Positions 28,997 to 37,558 of a DNA stretch of 64,000 nt are shown here, piece after piece. Location of the stretch: positions 124,001 to 188,000 of the forward strand of contig JAALLF010000003.1 in the NCBI GenBank assembly GCA_011087645.1. Reading direction: 5' to 3'. A program made the position numbers and the translations under genes. Source of the stretch: Alphaproteobacteria bacterium. Its GTDB lineage: Bacteria; Pseudomonadota; Alphaproteobacteria; UBA6615. Within the stretch, counting starts at the first letter, position 1. The number at the start of each line of letters is the position of its first letter. Below the pieces are notes generated by a model. It did not search any database, was not told the DNA's origin, and was given only the letters and a program-made list of their open reading frames with translations.

Positions 28997-29434
28997 TTAT
29001 GAGCGCCCATCGACTAGAACGACGGCGACGCGGCAAGGCTCGGTGCCATTATTGACCCAATTATGAAGTGTGCCGCGTTGGACGATAACGTCGCCAGTGT
29101 TCAAATGGACTGTCCCGGTTTCAAGCTCCATATCCATTTCACCTGCAGTCACAACCACATAGTCGATGGTGTCGGTGCGATGCATCTCGGCGACACATCC
29201 GGGTGCAATCTCAATAACACGGAAAATCGTCCCATTTGGTGGTGGCGGCCGGCCGATGTCGCGGCCGCCCTCATCGGTGGTTCCGTCGAAACGAGCTGGT
29301 GTTTCATCGGTGACCCAAATGAGTCGCGATTCGTGGCCCGGCCGCCTCGAAACGGCGTTGGTAGCAGGGCCATCAATCCAATCGGTGGATTGGCCAGTGT
29401 CAGTCAATCCGGTGACAATACGGCGGACGTCCAT
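28997..29434 (-). CDS. small cupin-domain protein
   Basis: The roughly 145-residue protein starts MDVRRIVTGL and has a single cupin. Motif 1 is FRVIEIAPGCVAEMHRTDTIDYVVVTAGEMDMEL, with His near residue 83, and motif 2 is DVIVQRGTLHNWVNNG, with the second His. The histidine in AEMHRT and the His in TLHNW are two of the expected metal ligands. A Pro-rich loop (GRPPPPNG) sits in front. The function of this class of small cupins is unclear: it might be an isomerase, dioxygenase or ligand-sensing protein. It stands alone between the kinase cluster and ydbH. Confidence 0.8.
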   Translation of the reverse strand: MDVRRIVTGLTDTGQSTDWIDGPATNAVSRRPGHESRLIWVTDETPARFDGTTDEGGRDIGRPPPPNGTIFRVIEIAPGCVAEMHRTDTIDYVVVTAGEMDMELETGTVHLNTGDVIVQRGTLHNWVNNGTEPCRVAVVLVDGRS

Positions 29435-29661
29435 CAACTATATTCCTTCGAGAAATGGTTTGTGAGGTGGGTAAAGGTACGATCATCATGGCTTTATTAG
29501 AAGTTTATCGCCCGAGAAAGAACTAGATAAAATTTTATATATTAACCATGTTCGAGCCCGCCGACGGTTGCGTCGCGCTATGTCTGTCGAATGCTTGGCC
29601 ATCGCTCGGCCCCGAAAGCGTTTCAATATGAATTTCCTTAATAAGCGGTAGTGCAGGCTCG

Positions 29662-32600
29662 ATGACCTTCGGCAGTGGGACTCCACAAAGAGCGGCTCGG
29701 CACCGTCGCTGGTGGCTGTTTGCGCCGGTTTTCTTTGTCCTGTTGGCCATGATGGTTGTCGGTGCCGCCTGGCACTGGCGCACGTCTTTGGCGGAAAACC
29801 TACTTCCGCGGGTCACCCAATCGATGGACATCGACTTGGTTGCTGTATCGGTTGAGCGGCTTGGATTGGATGGTGCAAAGCTAGCGGATTTGCAGTTTGG
29901 TCCCTTGGGTGCGCAGAAAATCTCCTTGCTCGAATTGCAGTGGTCGATTCCAGAACTGCTTAATCGGCGTGTCCGGGCAATTGAAGTATCCGGCGCTGAT
30001 TTGCAAGTCACTATTGATGAGGATGGTGGGCCTGTCCTTGAAGGAATGTCGCTGCCGGGAGGCGTTAGCGGTACAAGCGGCGAGCTGATCTTTCCGAACG
30101 CGCTTCCGGCTGAACGCATTGATGTCAGGCAGGGCGGCATAACCGTAACGCTGCCAGATGGTCAGGCGAATATTGTCGTTGACGGGCAGCTGGAAGTATT
30201 GCCCGGGGAAATTATGGGTGAAATTGCTGCCCGATACACAGCCGAAACCGGACGTGGGCGGGGTTCCGGGGCTGGTCGCGCGTCGTTTTCTTGGGCTGAG
30301 AACAGTGCGCCCAGCAGCAACTTTACGCTGTTGTTCGACCGGTTGATCACCGCTGGCGTAATCGGCACCAATATAAGCGTGTCGGGTAGTACGAATGGGC
30401 TGCCAACCCGGTTTGAAGACCTGTCGTTTCGCGCCAGCGCACTCGCTGATTTAATAGAGACGCCTCAGCTAACCGTTCGTGATGTTGACCTGGCCGCGGA
30501 GCTTTCGGGCGGAGAATTGAACGTAGGCGGCTCCGGCGGCATTCTCGATTGGGTTGTAGAAATGTCGGCTCATCTACAACCATTCGACTTATCCACTCCG
30601 GCTGAGATTAAGCTAAACGCGAGTGGCGACGCGGCGACGGTTTCCCAGCGTGCGGCGTTCGTGTCGGCGAGTGGCGAAGCCGTGATCGAAGTCGATGCGC
30701 TCGTTCGCGATCCAGCGGAACTAATCGCCTCGCGTGCCGCTATCATCGGCCACCCCGCGGTTATGGTCGATCACATCACCGGGCGATTGGATCTGGAGAC
30801 ACAGCTTGAACAGTTTGTGCTCTCCGACACACTCCGTACGGGCGCAGTCTCTGCCAAGGTATCGGCCCGTTGGGACGGAGATGCGCTCGATGTGGATATC
30901 GAAGATCGTTTAAGTGTCGATAATGTGACGCTGGCATCCCCTCTGGAGAGCAAGACCGCTGCACTGCTGCCGGGTGGCTCCCCCTTCAACATCGCGGTGA
31001 CCGAGGGTATGGGAACGCCTGCAACCGTACGAATAGATTTGGCCGACGGATCGTTTGATGTGCGCGCGGTCGGTGGGGTTGAGTTGGGGTTGCCGGAGGG
31101 AACGGTCGAATTGGAAGTTGATGGCAGCGCGATGATGTCTAAAGAAGGCGCCATTGAGGCGCTCGATGTTGCAGCACTGAGCGCAGTGCTTAGGGACGTG
31201 CCGACGAAAATTGGTTCTGCGACTGGCGATGTCTTGATCACCGACCTATCGGTGGTTGGTGAGAGTATCTCCGGCATTGTTGGCGGAAAAGTGTCGGTTT
31301 CCGATATATTCGCACGCGGAATTTCGGCACACCAAGTCTCCTTGGATATAGATGGCGAGTTTCGTGCGACACCAGACGAAGTAAGTGCTGCGCTGTCACC
31401 TGGAGGTCAGGTAACGACACGTGAAGTCCGGTTAAGAGATGGGATGTCTCTACCGGGCACCACCCGCCTACAATTGGCCGGTGGAACGCATCAAGTTGCC
31501 TTGAACCGCGGTGTTGGCGCCGTATCGCTCGATGTTCGGTTGAAGCCCGGGAAAGTGAAGGCGCGCTCTGGACCGCGTACGGTAGGCTTTACTCATGCGG
31601 CTGCGGTTGTGTCGGGGACGTGGCCCGGTCGTCTTAGTATAGGTGCTGAGGATGTCAGCATGGATCTGGACGCTGATCGGAGCGCTAATTTGACGGACCT
31701 GCGTGTACGCGCCGAAGGCAATATATCGAATGCCGCGGTTGCGGTTTCTGCGAGCGCCGCTGAACTTGAGCTACCAGGGCTAACGTTGCCGCCTTTCGAC
31801 GTGAGCGCAAAAATCACCCGCCGAGGACCATCCTTCAGTGGTGCGTTGGAGATTATCGCGACCGGTGGTCAGCCGAGTTTACAGGCCCGTGGTCAGCACA
31901 ATCTCAAAACTGGACAAGGCAGGGCTGAAATTACTGAGGCCCGTTTGCGATTTGCGCCGGGGGTTTTACAGCCGGGTGACATTAATCCGGTGTTGGCTGG
32001 AACGGTCGAGAATGTATTCGCCACGCTCTTGCTGCAGGGGCCCGTTGCATGGGAGAGAGGAAGCGCCCTGACGCCGAACTTGACCTTGACGATCGACGAG
32101 TTGGCGGCCGCCAGCGATAGTCTTGAATTGTCTGAAGGCGAGGCGACTATAGTGTTGACCGGGGTGCCGGACCTGGAAACCCCTCCGGGACAAAGGTTTG
32201 CCGGCAAGGTACGCGTTGGCCGATTAGAGCCTGTACCCCTAGATGTGTCGTTTCAGTTATTGCCGGGCCAATCGGCGTCAGGGCCGAAATTGGTTATCGA
32301 GGCACTAGAGGTACAATTGGCCGAAGGACACTTGGCGACAGATCGATTTATACTCACGCCGCCGAGCACTGACACCGACCTTACCCTGCAAATACAGGGT
32401 GCTGATTTGGCGCGCGCATTTAAGGTTATTGGCATTGCCGGGATCGGCGGGACGGGCAAGATCAGCGGCGAGATTCCGGTGAGCGTGCGTGGTAACCAGT
32501 TGGCGATTTCTGGAGGCCGGCTGGCCAATGACCGACCGGGAGAGGTGTTTTACGATTTGGCCGCGCTACCGCAGCCTTTGATTGACCGTGACGATACTGT

Positions 32601-32877
32601 GACCCTGGTGCTCGAAGCATTATCGAATTTCGCCTACGACGAATTACAGGCTGAGATGGATAAAGCCTTGGACGGGCCGGGTAGTCTGCGGATGCGCTTG
32701 ACCGGAGCTAATCCCGACGTCCTCGAAAACCATCCGTTCGTTTTTAACATTAACCTTGAATCGAACTTCGACCGCCTTGCCGCTCTGGTACTTGAGGGAC
32801 TGACAACCAGCCAGGGACTTTTGCGCGCTTTGGCGTTATCAGCGGGGGATAGTGGAGGCGCTGTCGCTCTGCCCTAA
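29662..32877 (+). CDS. ydbH: YdbH-family intermembrane phospholipid transport protein
   Basis: The 1,071-residue protein has one N-terminal membrane helix (about residues 18-38) and a very long beta-strand-rich body. The C-terminal block PLIDRDDTVTLVLEALSNFAYDEL, then GPGSLRMRLTGANPDVLENHPFVFNINLESNFD, is diagnostic for YdbH. YdbH, with the AsmA-like TamB and YhdP, bridges inner and outer membranes and carries phospholipids. The identity is confirmed by the two genes that follow, ynbE and ydbL, in the same order as in Escherichia coli. It is longer than the roughly 880-residue E. coli protein. The ATG at 29662 has a weak upstream AGG. Confidence 0.9.
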   Translation: MTFGSGTPQRAARHRRWWLFAPVFFVLLAMMVVGAAWHWRTSLAENLLPRVTQSMDIDLVAVSVERLGLDGAKLADLQFGPLGAQKISLLELQWSIPELLNRRVRAIEVSGADLQVTIDEDGGPVLEGMSLPGGVSGTSGELIFPNALPAERIDVRQGGITVTLPDGQANIVVDGQLEVLPGEIMGEIAARYTAETGRGRGSGAGRASFSWAENSAPSSNFTLLFDRLITAGVIGTNISVSGSTNGLPTRFEDLSFRASALADLIETPQLTVRDVDLAAELSGGELNVGGSGGILDWVVEMSAHLQPFDLSTPAEIKLNASGDAATVSQRAAFVSASGEAVIEVDALVRDPAELIASRAAIIGHPAVMVDHITGRLDLETQLEQFVLSDTLRTGAVSAKVSARWDGDALDVDIEDRLSVDNVTLASPLESKTAALLPGGSPFNIAVTEGMGTPATVRIDLADGSFDVRAVGGVELGLPEGTVELEVDGSAMMSKEGAIEALDVAALSAVLRDVPTKIGSATGDVLITDLSVVGESISGIVGGKVSVSDIFARGISAHQVSLDIDGEFRATPDEVSAALSPGGQVTTREVRLRDGMSLPGTTRLQLAGGTHQVALNRGVGAVSLDVRLKPGKVKARSGPRTVGFTHAAAVVSGTWPGRLSIGAEDVSMDLDADRSANLTDLRVRAEGNISNAAVAVSASAAELELPGLTLPPFDVSAKITRRGPSFSGALEIIATGGQPSLQARGQHNLKTGQGRAEITEARLRFAPGVLQPGDINPVLAGTVENVFATLLLQGPVAWERGSALTPNLTLTIDELAAASDSLELSEGEATIVLTGVPDLETPPGQRFAGKVRVGRLEPVPLDVSFQLLPGQSASGPKLVIEALEVQLAEGHLATDRFILTPPSTDTDLTLQIQGADLARAFKVIGIAGIGGTGKISGEIPVSVRGNQLAISGGRLANDRPGEVFYDLAALPQPLIDRDDTVTLVLEALSNFAYDELQAEMDKALDGPGSLRMRLTGANPDVLENHPFVFNINLESNFDRLAALVLEGLTTSQGLLRALALSAGDSGGAVALP

Positions 32878-32946
32878 TGTGCCTTGGTTTTGCCATGACC
32901 GGGCAGTATCTTGCACGAGGCGATGATGTCGCTGAAGGAGACGCTA

Positions 32947-33144
32947 TTGTTAAAGACCCATCAGAGAAAATTCGCTACCGCGATCCTCGGTTGCTTCGTC
33001 CTTGCCGCCTGTACACCGACCGTGCGTGTCGAGGCGCCGCGCGAACCCATAACGATAAATTTGAACATCAAGCTGGATGCAGATGTTCGTTTGAGAATCG
33101 AAGAGAAGGCTGAAGAAGATGTCCGCACCAATCCGATTTTCTAG
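32947..33144 (+). CDS. ynbE: YnbE-family lipoprotein, partner of YdbH
   Basis: The start is probably TTG 32947: a perfect AAGGAG at 32935-32940 sits six bases before it, and it gives a normal lipoprotein signal peptide (LLKTHQRKFATAILGCFVLAAC). Longer in-frame ATGs at 32923/32926 have a poorer RBS. The lipobox is LAAC. The mature 44-residue protein has the YnbE core PREPITINLNIKLD, followed by a short charged tail. YnbE forms a continuation of the YdbH beta-sheet at the outer membrane. Its end overlaps the ydbL start by 26 bases, a tight operon arrangement. Confidence 0.9.
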   Translation: MLKTHQRKFATAILGCFVLAACTPTVRVEAPREPITINLNIKLDADVRLRIEEKAEEDVRTNPIF

Positions 33145-33547
33145 TTTAGCGTCCAATTTAGCTTCTGGCGTTTTTGGGCTGCACCGACATTTGCCCGTTC
33201 GGTTACCGCTCGCGCTGGTGCTTGGTCTGTTACTTACCGTGGCGCTGTTGTTGATGCCGGCTGGCGATGTCGCGCGCGCTGATGCGTTGGACGACGCGCG
33301 TGCTCAGGGCGCGATTGGTGAGCGGTTTGACGGATTCGCCGAGGTCCGTGATCCCTCTGCGCCGCCCAGTACACGGACGCTGGTGGAGGACATTAACGCG
33401 AAACGGCGAAAGCTTTACAATGAAGTTTCCACGCGCGAAGGAACCACAATTGATGCGGTCGGCCGAATTTATGCCCGCCAGATCGTCGGGATCGTGCCCG
33501 CGGGAACGTGGATCCTGAATGAAAATGGTAAGTGGACGCGCAAATAG
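33119..33547 (+). CDS. ydbL: YdbL-family periplasmic protein
   Basis: The 142-residue protein has a long N-terminal hydrophobic stretch (about residues 28-48) with a signal-peptidase site near ARADA. The mature domain is the YdbL family (DUF1318): ALDDARAQGAIGERFDGFAEVRD, then LVEDINAKRRKLYNEVSTREGTT, and finally the PAGTWILNENGKWTRK end. YdbL acts with YdbH and YnbE in E. coli, and is thought to regulate the YnbE-YdbH stack. It is translationally overlapping with ynbE. This completes the ydbH-ynbE-ydbL module. Confidence 0.93.
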   Translation: MSAPIRFSSLASNLASGVFGLHRHLPVRLPLALVLGLLLTVALLLMPAGDVARADALDDARAQGAIGERFDGFAEVRDPSAPPSTRTLVEDINAKRRKLYNEVSTREGTTIDAVGRIYARQIVGIVPAGTWILNENGKWTRK

Positions 33548-33550
33548 GTC

Positions 33551-33964
33551 GTGCTGAAACCAACCCTATTTGTTGTCGGTCTAAGCGTGCTTGCGATTTC
33601 TGTAGCTTCATCCGCCCGGGCAACAGAGCATGGTGTGGTTGATGTAACAGGCGATTGGCGGGTGGACATTGAACAAGATGGCCGACGTTGCCGTTGGCAA
33701 GGGCAGGTGCACCTTGATCAAGAAGGGGTACAACTGACAGGATCGGGCGAAGCCTCGGCCCCGCCAGCCCAGCGTTTCTGTCCGAACCTCCGAGGCGAGG
33801 TCGAGGGCAGTGTCAACGGCCCTCGGGTCAAATTTGGTTTCGCCACGGGGCGTCTTGGCACTGGCGAATTTGACGGCGCTTTGGCGCCGGGAGGGCGTGC
33901 GCTGCGCGGCACTTGGTCTGCTGGTAGAGCATCAGGTGTATGGCGAGCCGAACGGATGAATTAA
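33551..33964 (+). CDS. small exported protein downstream of ydbL
   Basis: The frame opens with GTG 33551, three bases after the ydbL stop, so it is very likely in the ydbH operon. The 137-residue product has a signal peptide with a cleavage site after SARA (about residue 24). The mature domain is beta-rich: DVTGDWRVDIEQDGRRC, VQLTGSGEAS, RGEVEGSVNGPRVKFGFATG, GTWSAGRASGVWRAER. Two cysteines (GRRCRW, QRFCPN) could pair. It resembles small lipocalin-like or calycin-like periplasmic domains, but I do not identify a family. It may be an added component of the lipid-transport system, which is inference. Confidence 0.6.
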   Translation: MLKPTLFVVGLSVLAISVASSARATEHGVVDVTGDWRVDIEQDGRRCRWQGQVHLDQEGVQLTGSGEASAPPAQRFCPNLRGEVEGSVNGPRVKFGFATGRLGTGEFDGALAPGGRALRGTWSAGRASGVWRAERMN

Positions 33965-33988
33965 TACCCGGCCGGACCTGCTGCCGCG

Positions 33989-34504
33989 TTAACGCAGCAT
34001 TACTCCCATGAAGTCGATCTTGCCGACTTCGACACCGCTGTGGCGAATAATGTCGTAGGCGGTCGTCACATGGAACAAGAACTGGGGCAGGGCGAAACGA
34101 AGAAGCAAATCCGCGCCACTGGGAAATGTCAGTGTGGCAACGCGGGTTGGTTGATCGACAGGGCTGGTCTCGCTGGCATCCAGTCGCGCGGGGCTGATCT
34201 CCTCGAGAAAAGCGCGTGTGCGCGAGATACGAGCGCGCAGATCATCGAAACTGGCCTCGTTGTCCGCTTCCTCCGGCACATCGATGCCAGCCAGCCGCGC
34301 CGCCGCACCGCTAGCGTGAATGCAGGCGCGCTGCACCTGCTGGGTGAGAGTGAACATGTCGGGCGCGAGCCGCAGTGTCAGCAAGTCGGCCGGTTTGATG
34401 CCTGCTGCTGTACAATGGACTTCAGCCTTGTCGAGGACTGAGGTCAGCGACTGGAGAAATTGGTCAAAAACCGGAACGGATATTTGGTGCATGGACAACG
34501 GCAT
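33989..34504 (-). CDS. DUF1993-family protein
   Basis: The 171-residue protein from ATG 34504 (MPLSMHQISV) belongs to the DUF1993 family, distant relatives of DinB four-helix proteins. It shows SVPVFDQFLQSLTSVLDKA at the N-terminus, LRLAPDMFTLTQQVQRACIHA near residue 45 and the ending FALPQFLFHVTTAYDIIRHSGVEVGKIDFMG. Metal-coordinating His residues (RACIHA, FLFHV) are present. The activity is unknown. An ATG three codons upstream (34513) is an alternative start, with GGGAG before both. Confidence 0.87.
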   Translation of the reverse strand: MPLSMHQISVPVFDQFLQSLTSVLDKAEVHCTAAGIKPADLLTLRLAPDMFTLTQQVQRACIHASGAAARLAGIDVPEEADNEASFDDLRARISRTRAFLEEISPARLDASETSPVDQPTRVATLTFPSGADLLLRFALPQFLFHVTTAYDIIRHSGVEVGKIDFMGVMLR

Positions 34505-34591
34505 CGCAATCACTCCCTGATAGTTTGATCCGTGAGCCTGCCCAGGTGGGGACGGTGGGTCAATGCGATTATGGCCTGTGATGAAGGCGAA

Positions 34592-35053
34592 TTAACGACC
34601 GATAGCTTGGCGTAAGTCGTCAAGTTCTTCGCAACCCTGCGGACACAATCTCTCCAACTGTGCAAGAAGTTCTTCCGCTTGGGCGCGCCGGTCAGTTTCC
34701 AGATAAAGCTCACCCATATATTCCAGCGCGCCTTTGTGTTCAGGGTCGAGACGGAGGGCGCGTTGGTAACTACGCTCCGCTGATTCGAAATTCTTGACCT
34801 TACGGTAGCTAAAGCCAAGTAGGTTATGAGCGTCGGCGTTGCGCGGGTCGGATGTGACGACGTCATTGAGCCGCGAAATCGCGGCCCAGTAATCTTCGCC
34901 TTCGATATCTTCGCGGGCCTTCGAGAGCTCGGCTTGAAGACCTGCTGGGGTGAACGTGTTGGAGACCCCGTCGGCGGCCAAGCCAACGTTCCACGTCGCC
35001 AGCATAATCTCGGCGGACATCAGAGTTACGGTCGCGATTTGCGGGATGCGCAT
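34592..35053 (-). CDS. TPR-repeat periplasmic protein
   Basis: The 153-residue protein has a signal peptide cut near GLAADG (about residue 27). Two to three tetratricopeptide repeats follow: DYWAAISRLNDVVTSDPRNADAHNLLGFSYRKVKN, FESAERSYQRALRLDPEHKGALEYMGELYLETD and RAQAEELLAQLERLCPQG. These form a helical scaffold for protein-protein contacts, probably in the periplasm. Two cysteines in CPQGCEEL near the end may pair. Function cannot be named. Confidence 0.8.
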   Translation of the reverse strand: MRIPQIATVTLMSAEIMLATWNVGLAADGVSNTFTPAGLQAELSKAREDIEGEDYWAAISRLNDVVTSDPRNADAHNLLGFSYRKVKNFESAERSYQRALRLDPEHKGALEYMGELYLETDRRAQAEELLAQLERLCPQGCEELDDLRQAIGR

Positions 35054-35084
35054 TATGAGTTCCTATAGCACCGGCGGGTATCGG

Positions 35085-35357
35085 CTAACGGCGAAAGCTC
35101 GTAATCAGTCCCCAAATGAGCCCGGCAAGGCCGAGGGCGCCGATACTGAGTATGTAGCTCCAAAATAATCTTGGTGTTTCGGCAGCCGTGATATCGCCGA
35201 TCATTTGATTGACCGTCGGCATCCGGCCTTCGGATGCGCCCCAGGCGGCAATGGCAATCAACCCGGCGCCGCCGATAATTTTCCCGGCCGATCCGCCAGT
35301 GTTCACAGCAAGGTTCCCTCCTTTGGGAACGATTATAGTGGGCGCAGATGTCATCAC
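35085..35357 (-). CDS. small two-helix membrane protein, unknown
   Basis: The 90-residue product (MMTSAPTIIVPKGG) has two hydrophobic stretches at about residues 25-42 and 64-85, separated by a polar loop. It ends SFRR. It is probably an inner-membrane protein with both ends in the cytoplasm or with the hydrophilic loop in the periplasm. No family is recognised. It lies just upstream of the phage block, on the opposite strand, and is the last clear host gene on the left side. Confidence 0.45.
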   Translation of the reverse strand: MMTSAPTIIVPKGGNLAVNTGGSAGKIIGGAGLIAIAAWGASEGRMPTVNQMIGDITAAETPRLFWSYILSIGALGLAGLIWGLITSFRR

Positions 35358-35432
35358 TACAACACAGATGTGTTAGAAATCGCGCGTGGCGGCCTGTTTT
35401 TTTCCAATTTTTTGTCATTACCATTTTCGTGC

Positions 35433-35461
35433 TTGACGAATCGGGGACGTTTTTGGTCTAA
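35433..35461 (+). promoter_or_regulatory. candidate sigma-70 promoter upstream of the terminase block
   Basis: TTGACG at 35433-35438 and GTCTAA at 35456-35461 are separated by 17 bases. They lie 156 bases before the first phage gene. The -35 is close to consensus, the -10 only moderate. Direction fits transcription of the terminase genes, but a candidate terminator lies between them, so a small leader transcript is equally possible. Confidence 0.35.
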
Positions 35462-35497
35462 GTTTGTTCAAGGTCGCGAGACGTGGGGAAACGAGGT

Positions 35498-35529
35498 GCC
35501 GCCCAGGAGAAATCCAGAGGCGGTTTTTT
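35498..35529 (+). terminator. candidate intrinsic terminator or attenuator before the terminase genes
   Basis: GCCGCC (35498-35503) can pair with GGCGGT (35519-35524), with a 15-base loop and six Ts at 35524-35529. The stem is short, so this is only a candidate. It lies between a promoter-like site and the first phage gene. Confidence 0.35.
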
Positions 35530-35616
35530 GTTGTCTGCGATTTAATCTTCACGGTCCGCACTTTCCGGTTCTCGTCGTCGCGTGAGCATCACACATCATC
35601 AGCAATAGTTTAGGAA

Positions 35617-36234
35617 ATGGACGTGGGCTCCAGCAAGTCTGACCCTCGTCTGTGTGGTGCGCCAACGCGTACCGGTGGCACTTACCGCGCTTCCGCAATG
35701 CGGAAGGCACGGGACGGGCGTTGCCGGCTGCATGGCGGGAGTTCACCGGAGGACAAAAGAGCGAAGACCACAAAGAAATCTGCTGCCCATGATCCGGCGA
35801 CAGCTGAGGTTCCTGGTGCCAATCCAAATAGCGGCGTGAAGACAGCTCCTTATACTCAGGCTGTTTTGCCGAATGAGGCGTCTTTGTTTGCAACGTTGCC
35901 GGTGGGCAGCGTCGATGATGAGTTGAAACTTTGCCGCTTGCGGCTGAGCCGTGCTGCGGCGGCAGAGGCGAAATTGATCGCGCGTGGCGAGAGCGAAGGA
36001 CTCTCCCGCATTCAAGACGAAATAAACCGTATCACCACGCGCATCGATCGTTTCGAAAATCGGCGGGCACAATTATTGGCACTGGCTACGGCTGCCGCTG
36101 CTGCGGGAATTACACCAGACGACGCCCTCGACGATCCGCATGAGGTGGCTCGCGCTATTCGGACTGCACTCGACGCTATCGAAGCAGCGACCGCTCCGGA
36201 TGACGACGACTCGGGCGGTGATGCTGACACCTAG
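35617..36234 (+). CDS. terminase small-subunit candidate
   Basis: The 205-residue protein opens with a Cys/His motif: RLCGAPTRTGGTYRASAMRK followed by GRCRLHGGSSPEDK. The CGAxTRxG...CrxHGG pattern is found at the N-terminus of many phage small-terminase-type or head-packaging proteins. A Lys-rich linker follows, then an about 110-residue helical region with coiled-coil character (DELKLCRLRLSRAAAAEAKL, GLSRIQDEINRITTRIDRFENRRAQLL) that could make the ring oligomer. The gene overlaps the large-terminase start at 36221. The identification rests on the motif and on position; the DNA-binding role is inference. Confidence 0.7.
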   Translation: MDVGSSKSDPRLCGAPTRTGGTYRASAMRKARDGRCRLHGGSSPEDKRAKTTKKSAAHDPATAEVPGANPNSGVKTAPYTQAVLPNEASLFATLPVGSVDDELKLCRLRLSRAAAAEAKLIARGESEGLSRIQDEINRITTRIDRFENRRAQLLALATAAAAAGITPDDALDDPHEVARAIRTALDAIEAATAPDDDDSGGDADT

Positions 36235-37558
36235 ATGGACGCCGCTACGCTATCATCCGGTGCAGCAAGCCTATTGGGCGAGCCCTTATCGATTTAATTC
36301 GGTGCCGGCCGGTCGGCGTTCCGGAAAGACCGAGTTAGCGAAGCGCAAACTGGTGAAGCGCGCTCTTGCCGGGACCGAATTCGATCCACCGCGGTTTTTT
36401 GCCGGCGCGCCAACCCGCGAACAGGCCAAGCGAATTTTCTGGGATGACCTGAAAGTATTGGTGCCTCGCCAATTGTTGCGGGGCCGCCCGTCCGAAGTCG
36501 ATCTAATGATTCGGCTGATTAACGGCGCGCAGATTTGGGTGATTGGCCTTGATCGGCCCGAACGCATTGAGGGTTCACCCTGGGACGGTGGGGTGTTGGA
36601 TGAGTACGGAAATATGCGCGCCAGTGCATGGCCGGAGCATATTCGACCGGCCCTCTCGGATCGTGCTGGATGGTGCGATTTCACCGGCGTGCCGGAAGGT
36701 CGTAACCATTATTACGATCTCGATCGCGCCGCCCGGGCAGGGATGACAGCCGGACCAGAGACCGATAGCGATTGGGCGTCGTTCCATTGGGTAAGCGCCG
36801 ATATTTTACCGGCCAGTGAGATTACTGCCGCTCGGCGAGATTTAGACGATTTGACCTACCGGCAAGAGTACGAAGCAAGCTTCGTTAGTTTTGAGGGGCA
36901 GGCTTATTACCTGTTTGCCGACGCTTCTCACTGCGCCCGACTTCGTTATGATCCGCGCGCGGAATTGGTTTTTTGCTTCGATTTCAATGTGGCACCGGGT
37001 GTCGCGGCAGTGGTGCAGGAGCAAAAGCTTCCCAATGGCCTTTCTGGCACTGGCGTGATCGGCGAGGTGCATATTCCGCGCAACAGTTCCACGCCCGCTG
37101 TTTGCCGTCGACTCATAGCCGATTGGACCGATCATCAGGGCAGGGTGGCTTGCTATGGCGATGCTACCGGTGGCGCTCGCGGTAGCGCTCGCGGTAGCGC
37201 CAAAGTTGGCGGATCCGACTGGGATTTGATTCGAGCTGAACTCTCGCCGGTGTTCGGGGCGCGTTTACGGCTTTCGGTGCCGCGAGCCAACCCACCGGAA
37301 CGGGTGCGGGTCAATGCGGTCAATGCGCGTCTCAAGAATGTTGCCAGTGATGTCCGGCTAATGGTCGACCCGGCAAAAGCGCCCCAAATGCAGAAAGATT
37401 TTGAGGGTGTGCGACTGCTCGCCGGTGGCGCTGGCGAGATCGACAAGAAGGCCGACCCAGGTCTGTCCCATTTGAGCGATGCCATCGGATATTACATCGC
37501 ACGCCAATTCCCGCTGGTGACCCGAGAAGTCACCGCCCATGCCACGGAGGGTCATTGA
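36221..37558 (+). CDS. phage terminase large subunit
   Basis: The start ATG at 36221 (MLTPRWTPLR) overlaps the upstream gene by 14 bases; the open frame extends upstream but has no better start. The 445-residue protein has a Walker A PAGRRSGKTELAK near residue 33 and a Walker B-like GGVLDEYG near residue 125. The nuclease half has FCFDFNVAPG near residue 255, CYGDATGG and SHLSDAIGYYIA near residue 430, supplying the acidic residues. It packages DNA into the head by ATP hydrolysis and cuts the concatemer. The short tandem repeat at 37173-37196 lies in a Gly/Ser/Arg loop next to the nuclease motif. Confidence 0.92.
   Translation: MLTPRWTPLRYHPVQQAYWASPYRFNSVPAGRRSGKTELAKRKLVKRALAGTEFDPPRFFAGAPTREQAKRIFWDDLKVLVPRQLLRGRPSEVDLMIRLINGAQIWVIGLDRPERIEGSPWDGGVLDEYGNMRASAWPEHIRPALSDRAGWCDFTGVPEGRNHYYDLDRAARAGMTAGPETDSDWASFHWVSADILPASEITAARRDLDDLTYRQEYEASFVSFEGQAYYLFADASHCARLRYDPRAELVFCFDFNVAPGVAAVVQEQKLPNGLSGTGVIGEVHIPRNSSTPAVCRRLIADWTDHQGRVACYGDATGGARGSARGSAKVGGSDWDLIRAELSPVFGARLRLSVPRANPPERVRVNAVNARLKNVASDVRLMVDPAKAPQMQKDFEGVRLLAGGAGEIDKKADPGLSHLSDAIGYYIARQFPLVTREVTAHATEGH
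37173..37196 (+). repeat. two tandem 12-base units inside the large-terminase gene
   Basis: GCGCTCGCGGTA occurs twice in a row and a partial third copy begins. It keeps the frame and encodes an extra Ser-Ala-Arg-Gly pattern in the loop after the GDATGG motif. It looks like an in-frame slippage duplication. Confidence 0.8.

Noticed and set aside
29535..30140. Minus-strand frame of 201 codons overlapping ydbH
   Set aside because: Ser/Pro/Arg-rich translation typical of a shadow frame; ydbH on the other strand explains the region.
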